NCBI GenBank assembly: GCA_022497155.1
Contig: MU385718.1
Coordinates: forward strand, 992,001-1,056,000
Direction: 5' to 3'
Length of the DNA: 64,000 nt
From: Whalleya microplaca
Lineage: Eukaryota > Ascomycota > Sordariomycetes > Xylariales > Xylariaceae
The translations under genes and the position numbers were made by a program. This document shows positions 46,770 through 58,830 of the stretch, piece by piece (positions within the stretch are counted from its first letter, which is position 1; each line of letters opens with the position of its first letter). Under the pieces are notes generated by a model, which saw nothing but the letters and a program-made list of their open reading frames with translations, made no database searches and was not told the origin of the DNA.

Positions 46770-48127
46770 ATGATGTCAAGACGAATCCTCACGGCTGTGC
46801 GCGCTCTGCGCCAGCCCATGCAGCAGCCCCTACGAGGGACGCTCCCTCTGCCCTTGCTCATGACCCAGGTCCGCACCTATGCGCACACCGTCGTAAAAGT
46901 CCCGCAAATGGCCGAGTCCATTACCGAGGGCACCTTAAAACAGTGGAACAAGCAAGTTGGCGATTACGTCGAGCAGGACGAGGAGATCGCAACCATTGAG
47001 ACCGACAAGGTACCGTTGCACCGGCTTTTTTCCTGCCAAGTGGCCACTTCTAACCGTCTCATCTGCAGATCGACGTTGCTGTCAACGCGCCCGAGTCCGG
47101 TGTGCTGAGAGAGCTGCTTGCCAATGAAGAGGACACCGTCACCGTGGATCAAGAGATCGCCAAGATCGAGGCCGGCGCTGCGCCCCCCGACAGCAGCGAT
47201 AAGTATACATTGAAGGAGGCCCCCAAGAAGGAAGAGGCTGCGCCCACCGAGGCACGGCCGGCACCCTCGGAAGGCGAGAACAAGCCCGAACCCCAGCCCG
47301 AGTCGAAACCAGAGACCAAGCCTGCGCCGAAGTCTGAGCCCAAGAAGGAGGCTGCGCCGTCGAAACCGACCCAGCCGGCGAAAGACACCTCGACGAGTGC
47401 CGGCCCCGTCCTAGGGAGCCGCGAGGAGCGACGTGTCAAGATGAACCGCATGCGTCTGAGGATTGCCGAACGTCTAAAGCAGTCCCAGAACACGGCCGCC
47501 TCGTTAACCACCTTCAACGAGGTCGACATGGCGTCTCTGATGGAATTCCGCAAGCTGTACAAGGAGGAGGTCCTCAAGAAGACGGGCGTCAAGCTTGGAT
47601 TCATGAGCGCCTTCTCCCGCGCCAGTGTCTTGGCCATGCGTGATATTCCTGCCGTGAACGCCTCGATTGAGGGAGAGAACGGTGGTGACACCATCGTGTA
47701 CAGAGACTATGTCGACATCAGCGTGGCTGTTGCCACCGAGAAGGGCCTGGTCACTCCCGTTGTCCGCAACGCCGAATCTATGGACATGGTTGGCATAGAG
47801 AAGACCATCGCCGACTTAGGCAAGAAGGCTCGGGATGGCAAGCTCACCATCGAGGACATGGCCGGCGGTACCTTCACCATCAGCAACGGAGGCGTCTTCG
47901 GGTCCCTCATGGGTACCCCCATCATCAACCTACCACAATGCGCTGTGCTCGGACTTCACGCGATCAAGGACAAGCCTGTAGCCGTCAATGGCAAGATCGA
48001 GATCCGGCCCATGATGTACCTCGCCTTGACGTACGATCACCGCCTGCTCGACGGGAGAGAAGCTGTTCAGTTCTTAGTGAAGGTCAAGGAGTATATTGAG
48101 GACCCTCGGAAGATGCTGCTAGGTTGA
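46770..48127 (+). CDS. KGD2: Dihydrolipoamide succinyltransferase (2-oxoglutarate dehydrogenase E2)
   Basis: E2 core of the 2-oxoglutarate dehydrogenase complex in the mitochondrial matrix; it transfers succinyl from lipoamide to CoA. Exons 46770-47009 and 47069-48127 give 432 aa. The presequence is Arg-rich ([16 protein letters not shown], cleavage expected before [12 protein letters not shown] or close by). The lipoyl domain spans ~40-112, with the lipoylated lysine K80 in ETDK-I: the intron falls directly after this codon. A Pro/Lys/Glu linker (~120-200) follows, with no E3/E1-binding domain, as in other eukaryotic KGD2. The catalytic domain spans ~205-432 with DHRLLDG (His ~404). The frame stays open upstream, but those residues come from CT-rich leader DNA, so ATG at 46770 is preferred (ATG at 46773 is possible). 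Confidence 0.95.
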
Positions 48128-48953
48128 TCGGGGTCCGTTGGGTAATGACGATGAAGAGAATTATATGGTCCTTCCTAGAGTGTACAGTATGGCGGGTATC
48201 CCATAGGCGCGTTTTGTAGAGATGTCATCAAATAAATAACTTGACAATATTGGTTTTCTATCGATCTTCTTGCCCTGGTACCCCAACCAACCTGAAGTTC
48301 AGCCATAGTATGTCCTTTGACCCATGTCAGCAGTTGACTCGGGTGACAGGACGCGTGACCTGCCAATCTCCCTTAAAGGACATCTAGCAACCTGGCATAT
48401 TCGATTTTATTGTTTGTCAGCCTCGGATGGTAACTACATATCAATTACCATCACACCAGACCCGTTGCGATTCTCTGGCTGGTCAGTTATCCAGGACAAA
48501 ATCTACCATGAAGACCTTACGTTGCTACTCATGAAACGAAGCTAGATTTTGAGGCATATTCAACTTTCTATGGCAGAGTGCTTTAAGCGGGCCCGTAAAT
48601 CAATTGACCTTGGTTCTTTCGCCGTGTTATCGGGATACCTTGCTGTAAGAGCAGTATCGCAGTAAAACTTTGTTTGCAATCCGACCACGGGCTGTATGGC
48701 ATGTCTATATGTGTAGGTGATCTTTATACGGAAGTTCATTGCATAGTTATGTTGTGTCTGTCGGTGGTGCGAGGCTGCAAAACTGCGAGGCTACGTTCGC
48801 AGCCTTGTATGTACCTAGTCCTGCGAACAGGTCTTCGTATAGGTCAACCTAGGTAACACCGTATCAGCTTACTTGAAGTAATCCGCGAGGATGTTCGACA
48901 TAATAAGCATTGATGTCAAATTAGTCGAGCTCTTTGAAGCGAGGTTATATATG

Positions 48954-49016
<63 letters not shown>

Positions 49017-50514
49017 CATATTAATCTATGTCGGGGAATCGTTTCATTATCATCTACCCATATATATTACCAATGCCTAGGTAAATGTATGTATTTGCTT
49101 GATGAAAATGGCTATTGAGTAGTAGTGCCCATCAGGTTAACTTTAGGTAAATGGGCTCCCCTCATGGGTAGCCGGGGCTTTCAAATCACAATGTTTGTTG
49201 TTAATATATAAATGACCGGCGTCAACATAGTTATAGAATAAGACGTTGTTTTGATTACTTGTGCGACACTCGACAGATGTAGCAGTTGATAAGTATTGGA
49301 AATAACACGCTGTTACAATATACACAATGGATTTGCCTCTATTAGGAAATATATGACTCTAAACAACTACATGCCGTCCTTGTCTGCCACGGGTTTGGTA
49401 AAATGCTTATCAGTGTAAAGGGGAATTCACACCCTACCTAGATTTATAGGCACAGGAAATTTACCAGAGTTATTCTGGCGGCGTTATCGCTTTTGAAAGG
49501 GCTACCTGTTCATCAGTATTCGTTGCTTGATGGATTGGTATAGCCCGAGCCGCCTATTTCTCGACATTCATATTAATTCTCCCAAGGACGTTTAAGGTCT
49601 CAGGGCACACAAAAGGTTGGGTTTTACGTGTAGTTCGTGTATGCCTGAACGCAATGCTTGTTGGGTGCACTTCGGCGTGTATAGAGTATGTTCATTTTTA
49701 GCCTGCCTTTTCGCTATTTGTTAGAACCTATACACTACTGTGACAATTTACTACCACCGGGGCCTCATCTAACCAAGTTATTCGATCCTGTCATAAGAAT
49801 TACTCGATCATCGCTTTCACCCTGGTCCTGGCTCTACAATCATTCTCGCGCAATATTTTTAGTCAGGCATTCATTACTTACTGCAGACTGAACAGCTATC
49901 TCGCAAAACGCAGCGTTTCCTACAAAGGTAATCAGGGTACCATCTCCAGTTCTTACTTCCGTAACGGTACCAATCCGGAGCAAGTGCCAATTTGGCAATA
50001 AACTTCACTATAGCAGCGTCTATGTGGACTATATGTTAACTATGCATTGTATCTTACTGATAAGTGGGTAGCAATGTAGTTAGAATCGGTTGACAATGAA
50101 ATAGACGTAACAAGTATAGTCAACTTATGCCACGTCTCGACCCTAATCACGGACTCGGTACTACAACAATTGATTGTGCTTCACACTATGCTCGGATTCG
50201 TGTAAATATCTTTGTATGGACTATCTATATTCACATACTGTGCAATCGTGTAAATATTATTCTGGTCTGGAAGCGTAAAGTCTTTGTCTGCGAAGGCCTG
50301 ATCAGCTGCTTTTGTGAAGTACGGTTGAATAGACAAAGATCAATCGAACAAGGTCATCTTGCAACTTGACTGTCTAGCTGGCATTGTATATATTACCTAG
50401 TCGAGACTCTATTCAGGTAAATTGTGTATATCGAGCTACGATAATTGTGTAGATTCCTAATAGTAGTTACCGACATCTCAGGCATAGTTGAGGAAATTAC
50501 CGAAAATATTTGAA
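48128..50514. other. Intergenic region between KGD2 and the orphan oxygenase-like gene
   Basis: About 2.4 kb without a recognisable gene. It has a compound AT/GT microsatellite at 48961-49014. AT content rises after 48900, and 49880-50480 looks like AT-rich spacer. Open frames of 60-80 codons lack motifs. No tRNA was found. Confidence 0.4.
48961..49014 (+). repeat. Compound microsatellite (AT)12(GT)15
   Basis: Twelve AT units run directly into fifteen GT units, flanked on the left by ATGT repeats. Alternating purine-pyrimidine DNA of this length can adopt Z-DNA or cruciform structure. Confidence 0.95.
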
Positions 50515-51702
50515 ATGGGGCCCAAGATATCACCAAGTACCGACACCAAGGCTATAGAGAAGCTGGGACTCAATTGGACCTCAGAGCAGAGAGATAAATT
50601 CCTTAGCAAGGTGAAAGTGGTCGACCTCCCGAGGCTGGAGAGCCCGTACCCAATCAACGACTTTTACGTCGCAGGAACCAACAAGGCCAGACTTGAATGG
50701 AAAGCATATTGGGATGGCAAGCCATTGAAGGACCCCCGTTATAACCATGGTGCGCGCCGCGATATACTTAATCTGGATGAGTCTCGCCTCCAGTATATCG
50801 TAGCTCAGGACGAGAGCGTCATCTTCCGCGACGCTGATACGAAGGAAATATCCTTAGTGGTACTTCGCAACTTCATACCTGATGAGGAATTAAGGAAGAA
50901 TATGGTTGAAGTTTGTAAGGAGGTGATCAAGTACCGTCGAGATGATAGGCGAGAAGATCCGGGTATGCTAGTGCACTTTGGTTATACATGTGGTTCACGG
51001 CATGACCCACAGATCCGGCTTGCAGCATCCTGTGTGAAGCTGAATACCCCCGAGAAACAGGAGAACGAGAGACAGCTCAACAATAAGGCTCAGGGCATGG
51101 CTGGTCTAGTTTGGAACTTGATGAGGTCCCGCTTACCGCCGGAGATTATTGCCGATTATAACGATACAATTCTGGAAAATGACTACCCGCGAATGGACAT
51201 GATGAAAGATGACGGCACGTTCGCCTTCAAGCTACGAGGCAATGATGTTGTTACCTTCAAGACCGGGACTGAAGGAGGCTTGGAACTGCCACCGCCTTCC
51301 GGGCTGTCCGCAATCAACTATGCACGACACACACACAAAGAGACGAACGGTAACAACTGGATACTGGCCTGTACGTGTAACGCTCCGGAAGACCCTACTA
51401 AGGGTGGTAACTTTTATCTCGCCTCATATGGCATCATAATGCTACCGGCTAGCAACACTGTCTCTGCCTGGCACCCGACGGATTATCACGGCACCACGCT
51501 CTATGAAATGATAGAAGGACCTGAGCGCCGCGCGGGCTACGAGATTCGCCCTGACGGAGGATTCAACACCGGCCTTGTATTTGAGCTCTCGAGAGCATTG
51601 AAAAATGCCCGACGGAATTCCACCTGGTTGAACAATCGGCAAAGGCATAAAGCACCAAGAACTAGGCCATTTAAGCCTAGGAAAACGATCCAGACCCGAT
51701 AG
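50515..51702 (+). CDS. Orphan protein with possible Fe(II)/2-oxoglutarate oxygenase signature
   Basis: Single-exon protein of 395 aa; I do not recognise a named family. The N-terminal part (~40-110) has WKAYWDGKPLKDPRYNHGARRD; a middle part has VVLRNFIPDEELRKNMVEVCKEV. The C-terminal half carries an arrangement expected of a double-stranded beta-helix oxygenase: H274-x-E276 in HTHKETNGNNW, then GGNFYLASYGIIMLPA, then H325 in HPTDYHGTTLY, and a possible 2-oxoglutarate-binding Arg further on (R338, R345 or R360). The tail is strongly basic (RQRHKAPRTRPFKPRK), suggesting nucleic-acid contact or nuclear location. ATG at 50515 is the first in frame. The gene ends only about 80 bp before the AT-rich RIP block. 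Function is inferred only from the motif layout. Confidence 0.65.
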   Translation: MGPKISPSTDTKAIEKLGLNWTSEQRDKFLSKVKVVDLPRLESPYPINDFYVAGTNKARLEWKAYWDGKPLKDPRYNHGARRDILNLDESRLQYIVAQDESVIFRDADTKEISLVVLRNFIPDEELRKNMVEVCKEVIKYRRDDRREDPGMLVHFGYTCGSRHDPQIRLAASCVKLNTPEKQENERQLNNKAQGMAGLVWNLMRSRLPPEIIADYNDTILENDYPRMDMMKDDGTFAFKLRGNDVVTFKTGTEGGLELPPPSGLSAINYARHTHKETNGNNWILACTCNAPEDPTKGGNFYLASYGIIMLPASNTVSAWHPTDYHGTTLYEMIEGPERRAGYEIRPDGGFNTGLVFELSRALKNARRNSTWLNNRQRHKAPRTRPFKPRKTIQTR

Positions 51703-52041
51703 TAAGTAACACGAATAACCACTGATTGCCATCCTTGATTTTCTTTATATATAACCACGGGTTAAATTGAAGTATATACTGACTTTAAATAACTAGTGAG
51801 TTACGACCGAGAATTATTAAATAAATTTATTTATAAACTTTATATTATATATATTATATATAATTAAATGTTATATAATTAAAAATTAATAAAAGTTTAA
51901 TATTTTAAAGGTTTAACCTATTAATATAAAATATTAATAAAATTAATAAAATTATTAAAAAATAATGTTTTATTTTTTATATTATTTTTTATATTTTTTA
52001 GCTTTATATATTATATATTATAACTTTAATAAAAAGCTTAA

Positions 52042-52278
52042 TGTTTTTATTAATATTAATAACTTTTTTTAGCCTTTAATTACCGGAACTTTATATAAAA
52101 AATAGTAATAGTTAAGCAAGGGTAATATATTAACCTATAGGGTATAAATACTGGTACATTAAATCTTGACCCCTTTATATAGACAAAGGGTAAGGGAAGA
52201 GCGGAGGTCTTACCCTAATACCTCCCCGATAGGGCTTACAGGTCAATAGGGCTTATGGCATAAGCCCTGCATCTGACA
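52042..52278 (-). repeat. Candidate solo LTR, minus strand
   Basis: On the minus strand, TGTCAGATGCAGGGC starts at 52278. A 19-nt dyad (52249-52267) follows, and a TATA-box motif (CTATATAAAGGGGTC) lies at 52182-52168, about 100 bp in. This is the layout of a fungal LTR (TG start, U3, TATA, R). The other end is uncertain: a TGT on the plus strand at about 52042 would supply an ACA end. No matching second copy or target duplication was found. Confidence 0.4.
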
Positions 52279-52690
52279 CTTTGTCTTAGCCAGTCGGCGT
52301 TACTCGGTACCGTCTCTAGCGTATGGCTACGGACGCTTCACCGCAGCTAGTCTATCGGGCTTTCGTGCCATTTGTTTCGTGGCAGTTGGTCGTCGTCGTT
52401 TGACTATAGGCGCCCTGTATTTAACAGTAACGTCAAGGAGTGTGTGGGTGATTCGCTGACGGCGTGAAGTGAATGTGTGCCGTTTGAGTGTTTCGGCTGC
52501 GGGCGCCGTCGCTGTTTGAGTGAGTGTGAGGGTGGTCTGGCTACCGGAGCTTCACCAGAAAACCACAGTTATTATATTGCGAATCGAAACCGAGCGTGGT
52601 GGTGGTTTGGGTTGATTTGGTGCGGCGTCATTTTAAGGACGTTTGATACAGGGCCCCTCCGGGGCCCTCCGAACTAGCTTAAATTAGATA
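52140..52690. other. Non-RIPped island of normal GC content
   Basis: About 550 bp with ordinary base composition and intact CpG and CpA, set inside TA-rich mutated DNA. It includes the right part of the LTR-like segment, a GC-rich middle (52290-52640) without a convincing gene, and a GC-only hairpin at 52651-52667 (GGGCCCC-TCC-GGGGCCC). Its borders are sharp on both sides. Confidence 0.7.
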
Positions 52691-52916
52691 AGATAAGATA
52701 GTAGATAAGAAAGATAAGAGATCCTAAGCATTTAATATTATAGCTCCGCTGTAATTTAAATGTTAAATCTTTATTTATTTTATAATATACATTATTACTT
52801 TATAATAACCCTTTTCACTTTTAGTTTTTTTAATAATATTTTATAAAAAAGATTATAGCTTAAATTTTTAAAACGAGATTTTTTATTAAGTTCGATTTTA
52901 TAATCGATATTAAGCC

Positions 52917-52921
52917 GATTT
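52917..52921 (+). repeat. Left target-site duplication GATTT
   Basis: GATTT directly precedes the 5' LTR and is repeated directly after the 3' LTR at 63563-63567, as expected for 5-bp target duplication by an LTR integrase. Confidence 0.8.
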
Positions 52922-53012
52922 TATTAAGCCTTAGCTATAGCTACATATAAGTCTTTTCGGGACTTATTATTAATTAATAAAACTAAGCTTTATTACATAC
53001 ATAGGTTATATA
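52922..53012 (+). repeat. 5' LTR, 91 bp
   Basis: Starts TATTAAGCC (TG-start mutated to TA by RIP) and ends TTATATA (originally TCATACA). It differs from the 3' LTR at 8 positions, all transitions. It contains a decayed copy of the AAGTCCC-TTC-GGGACTT hairpin. Confidence 0.85.
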
Positions 53013-53738
53013 ATTAATAGTACCCTATTAAAAGGTCGCGCCGACTTATATAATATAAAAAATCATTTTCTTTTTATCGAGCCCGTTAATTAACTGCTTA
53101 TATAACAGTAGTTTTAAGTTATATCGATAAATTAACGACATTTCCGCCAGAAATTCGTTAGATATATATAATAACTAACGACTTTAAAAAGAACTATTAT
53201 TAATATTTAATAACATTTGTTTTCCCCTTACCTTAAGCAAACCTCGATATAATTTCGATTAGGTTTTTTATATCGTTATTTAATAATTTAATATATAAAT
53301 CGATATATATATAAAAAAATAATAACCTATATATATATATATAAACGAATTCGATTAAGTTTAATATATTAAACTTATAAGCCGGAATAGCCGAAAAACT
53401 TCTTTCGGACTAGCCTTTTTTATCTTATAACCTCTTATATTTTATTTATTTTTAACTTCGATATCGATATTAATATTAATTACTGTTATTAATACCCCGT
53501 ACCCCTATTTAAACTTATGTTATTATATTATTAAAAAGCTTAATATAACGCTTTAAACGTTACTACATTTATTAATAAATATCTATAATATAAAGTAATC
53601 ATTAAATTAAAAAGTGATATCTTATAAAGGATTATTAACTATGCCTTATATATTAAAAAGTAATAACTAATAATTTAGCAACAGCTAATAACTTAATAAT
53701 AGCCGATAATTTAGTAATAACAGCCGATAACGAAATAA

Positions 53739-55600
53739 ATGTCCCGGTTTAAGGGTATTAAAAGTATAGGTTATAATAACGAATGGTATATAAACAAATA
53801 TAAGTTATAACAAGCTATTTATTTAGCTAATAAGTTTATTAAATCCTAGCTACTTATTAATAATACCTTAGATATTAACGATTAAAATTAGCCCGATAAT
53901 TAAAATTAGTCCGATAATTAAGATTAACCCGTTAATCGGGATTAGTAATTATTAACTTAATTAGTCGAAAGAGAACGAAAGCTTTTCGACGACGATAATA
54001 ATATAAAAAAGGAAAAAAAACGACAATTTATTAATAAAAGCCTTAAAACCTTAATATATATATATATATAATTCGACAGCTTTATTTTTAGTCCAGTTAA
54101 TAGCCCACTCGTTAATAGCCCACTTGTCGATAGCTTAATCGATAATAAACTAATATTTTACGTATTTTTTATATAAAAGTGTTTAAAAATCTTATTAGGT
54201 TTTTATTTAATTAATTTAATACCGGTTAGAAATTACTAAAAGCTAGTCGAAAAAATATTATAAAATATAATAAAGTTATAAAAACGACGATAAAATTTAC
54301 CACCAGTAACCGACTTATTAATTAAAAAATTTATAAAGAATTCTCGGATAACGGAAACATTATTAAATAATATCTATATAACTAACTAAAAATAGCAGAG
54401 CTAAAAACGACAGAATTAACGATAAAGCTAAAACCGACAAAACGATCGACTACCGCTGCTAATATTAAATCGACTACCGCTACCGATACCGGATCGACTA
54501 TTACCGCTATTACCGAACCTAAATTAATAACCCTCACTATTATTATTAACCCTTAATTAATAAAACAACTATTAGTTACTACTTATATCTTTATTATTTA
54601 CGATAAATAAGAAATTTTAGCGATAAGTTATAAAATATACGGTAATATTATTTATCGCTATTAATTAATTAAAAAAAAGTCTAATTAAATAGTTTATAAT
54701 GGAATTACGAAATATATAGCGCGAGATTAATTATTTCTATTAATAAAAAAAATAACTTAATAGCTAGAGATTATTTGATATCGGATTTTTCTACCTAGAT
54801 TTAAACCAAACCTTTAAAACCGGCAACTACATTATCGTCGGAAAAAATGTTTATTAGCAAAACGTATATTTATTTATCGATATAATTAAAAACGCAAAAA
54901 CTAATAACGTAAAAACGGAAATTATTACTAGAAACTTTAACTAATTATTACGGGGTAATGCCTAAATTTAATAAGCCGCTTAATTAAGTAATACCGATAA
55001 AACTTTAATAAAAGTTAATAATAATTACGCGTGCCGCAAGCTTTTTAAAAAATTTAAAATAATAAATAAAAAAGCATTAAATAAATTACGTAAAACATTT
55101 TATTTTAATAATAATATTTTATAAAATAAATTAATCCGTAACTAGTTAATAAAAATAATCCGCGTTTATCGCGCGTATTATATACTGTAAATTTATTAAT
55201 ATATAACGCAAATTTATTAGTCGCTTACGCCTAAATTTTATATTTACGTTAACCCGCCTGTAATAAATCTATTATTAAATAAATATTTAACTTATATCGA
55301 AAAACGCTAGCGAATATATTAATAAATAATATTATAAAGGAATTAAAAACTTAATACCTATAATAATAATATTGTCCTGACAGTAATTAACGCTTTAATA
55401 TTAACCCTAAAAAAATTAACCGTATATAATTTTTATAAAAAAAACGACTTAATATCGGCTAACGATAAGTTAGTAACCGATAACTATAATTTCTATTAGT
55501 CGAATAATAAAAGGGGTTACTATTTTAATAGTTATAACTATAATACCCGAGAAAATTAAAAACGCAAATATTTTTATTAAAAAGGAAACTATCGAGGCTA
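53739..55600 (+). pseudogene. Possible gag relic
   Basis: An ATG at 53739 opens MSRFKGIKSIGYNNEWY before a RIP stop, about 730 bp inside the 5' LTR, where gag should begin. No capsid motif can be read with certainty, and the right limit is a guess. Confidence 0.3.
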
Positions 55601-57599
55601 AAACAACCGATAATATAATAGCTACCGAAATTAAGATAATCGATAATATAATAGCTATTGCCCTAACTAAAATAATCGTTCCCGTTAATTCCGAGGTAAA
55701 AGCCGATTCCGCAGCCGTAAAAGCAACTTTTAAGGCTGTTAAAAACGCCGTTATAACTAACGACAGCTATATTATTAATAGCGTTAATAAATTAAGCCCG
55801 TATTATAAAGTAGCTTTAATTTTATAAACAATAAAATTTAGTACTAATAAAAAGACAAAAAGCGCGAAAAAAACGAAAATAAATTACGTAATAATAACTA
55901 TATTATAATAAATAATTATAAAAACATTAAAAAAAATAAATAGTAATATAATATTAATAACTTTTATTTATTATTTTAATATATATTATATAATAATAAT
56001 AAATAAGTAATTAAATAAACTTATCGAAAATATAATACGGTATTTCTGTTATAAAATAAATATTTTATTTATATTTTCTCGAATACTTATATAGCCCTAA
56101 AGCCGAAATTAAAAACAGTATATTAAAAGCTATCGGTTAAATAAGTCGTTAATAAATATTACCTACCCTTAACTAAATTTAACGCCCTATAATTAGACGA
56201 AAAACCATTTTTTATCGAAAATAATACAGAATTTATTTATAAAAAACTAACGGTCGAAAAAATCGACAAAAATTATTTATTAACTGCAAATAACCCCGGA
56301 AATATTAAAATAATTAATTTTGCTTAACCGAAAATAATAAAAATAAAACCGATATAAAAAAACTAATTAAACTTATTAAAAAAATATACTTATATATAAA
56401 TTAAAGTAATCGCTTATAGCAAAAAATCGATAGTTTATATTAATAATAACGTATTATATAAACTAGTTAATAAAATATAACTTAATAATTTCGTTAAAGA
56501 CTATAAACTTATAATCCTACTAAAAAGCATAAAACTAAACGGGGTAAACGGTATAATCGACTTAAAGCAAATAGCTAAATTCGACCTTAATATATTCGAA
56601 AAAAATTGTTATAACAAAAATTATATCGGCAAATATATTATCGAAATATAGGTTTATAGTAACCTGTTATAACCGAACTTTCTATTAAAAAATAAGTTTA
56701 CTTATAAATACAGCGTCGTAATTAATTAGCTTAATAATATAACTATACCGATTATATTTATTAAATAACGACAGAAAGCTCGCTGCCGAATACTTATAAA
56801 AGCTAACGTAAATATACCTCTTTATATTATACTCCTAATACCCGTTAATTATAGAAATCTACCCGAAAATCGAGATTTCACATTTTTTATATAATTTCCC
56901 GGCGCACTTTATAATATTACTAACGCTAATATAGTTAAAGCGATTTTTTTTATTAACGATACGGATAAACCGATAAAAATTTATCGAAATATTAAAATAA
57001 ATATTATCGATAATTATAATAATAATAGCTACTTTTATATATTATAAAAAAAAGCTATAATAGTATAAATAGCGGCAGCTTTTAATTTAAATAATCATAC
57101 TTTTATTAGCGAGCCGGGCTTATATTTCTTTATAAAATTTAACGTCGATAATAATATAATAAAAATACTTTCCGCCGGCTAATTAACTATCGATAATATA
57201 TAAAAATCAATTAAGCTAAAATCTTACGCTCGATATAAAAAAAACCGCTATCGCTTAGGGCAAATCGACCTAAAAATATCCTAAAAACGTTAACTAGGGA
57301 TAGTATATACTACTATATATTAAACCTATATTTTAACTGCCGATTAATATAAATAATATAAAAACGAAATATATAATACGATAGGAAAATAATTAATTTA
57401 CCGGAAGACGAAAAAATAAAAGTCGACTTATATAATAATTAGTAACAGATATATAAGCTGCTTAAATAATACCTTTTAGGTTTTAAAAACTAAACTATCG
57501 TTAACGAGACGTTCGAAAGCATATATAAAATAGGGAAAATAAGCTAAATACTAAAACTAACCCCTTTTAAATATCCTTATTTTATAATATATAAAAGCG

Positions 57600-58205
57600 T
57601 CGATAGAAAAAAAAAAGTCGAATCGTTATTAATATATGCCTTATTAATAAAGTAATAATGCTAGACATTTACTTACTGCCGTACTAAAATAATATTATCC
57701 GCAAACTTAAAAGCAAAAAATATATATTAGTTATAAATGTATCGGCATTTTTCTACCAATTACCGGTAACGGAAAGGTATAAATACCGCATAATAGTTAT
57801 ATCGCTAAAAAAATTAAAAGTTTTATATATAATATTAATAAGTTTCCGTAACTTACTAATATATATACAAAAATTTATAAACTAATAACTAAAGCTATAT
57901 AATAATTATATAAAAGCTTATATTAACGATATCGTTATATATAATAATACTAAAAATAGGTATATTAAAAACCTCGATAGCGTATTTAATACGTATTATA
58001 AAATTAAACTTACACTATCGCCTAAAAAATCTTTTCTCGGCTACTTATTAATCCGACTATTTAGTTTTATCGTTAATAAATACGGCATTACAATAACTAA
58101 AAACTGAGTCGAGGCAATTAAAAAACTAAAGATGCTAAAAACCTTAGCTGATATCGAGAAATATATCGGCATAACGGTATTTTTACATAAATATATCTTT
58201 TAATA
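57600..58205 (+). pseudogene. Reverse transcriptase relic (Ty3/gypsy)
   Basis: Plus-strand translation shows the RT palm: a decayed Y-x-D-D (YIND) at 57919-57930 followed by IVIY, then LDSVF, LTLSPKKSFLGY and a region ending in EKYIGITVFLHKYI, the start of the connection domain. Stops are TAA/TAG at former Trp/Gln codons, fitting RIP. Confidence 0.85.
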
Positions 58206-58768
58206 CTAATAAAAAGCTAATCCGCTATAATAAAAAAAATATTAGCGGAAAAACGAAAATCGAAAATAATATCTATAATAATAACCGTAAAGAAACGATA
58301 GACGTCGAAACGACAGTTTATACTTATAGTAATAAAATAATTGTTATTTAAAATCCTATAAAAATAACTAACTAAAAGAGCCTACCTAATTTATTAAGAC
58401 TATAACAAACTAATTTTTATAAAAATAAATATATTAAAAAAAAGATATAGGATTATAATATTTTACTTTAACGTATTATAAAATAAACAGACAGTTTATA
58501 TTAATGCGATATAACCTATTATATTCCTATCGAAAATACTAACTAAAGCAAAAAGAAATTATAAATCGATAAAACTCGAGATATCCTATTTGGTATAAAC
58601 ATACCGAAACTTGCAAATATAATTATAATCTTACATATATCTAATTATTATACTAATAAACTATAAAGTAACAAAAGGAATCGTTAATTAAACAAACTTA
58701 AAAAAATAAATATAGTTAAAATAAATAGCCGATTAATAATAATATCGATATACCTATCTATATTTCGT

Positions 58769-58830
58769 CTCGATATTCGATATATATTAAGCAAAATAAA
58801 CCTCGTACCAGATACACTATCCCGACTCCC
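58769..58830 (+). pseudogene. RNase H C-terminal relic
   Basis: LDIRY followed by SK-N-VPDTLSRLP matches the conserved end of gypsy RNase H (a GK-N-VPDALSR pattern). It lies in a different frame from the RT relic. Confidence 0.75.

Noticed and set aside
52651..52667. GC-rich hairpin as a transcription terminator
   Set aside because: Rho-independent terminators do not apply in a fungal nucleus, and no gene ends here.
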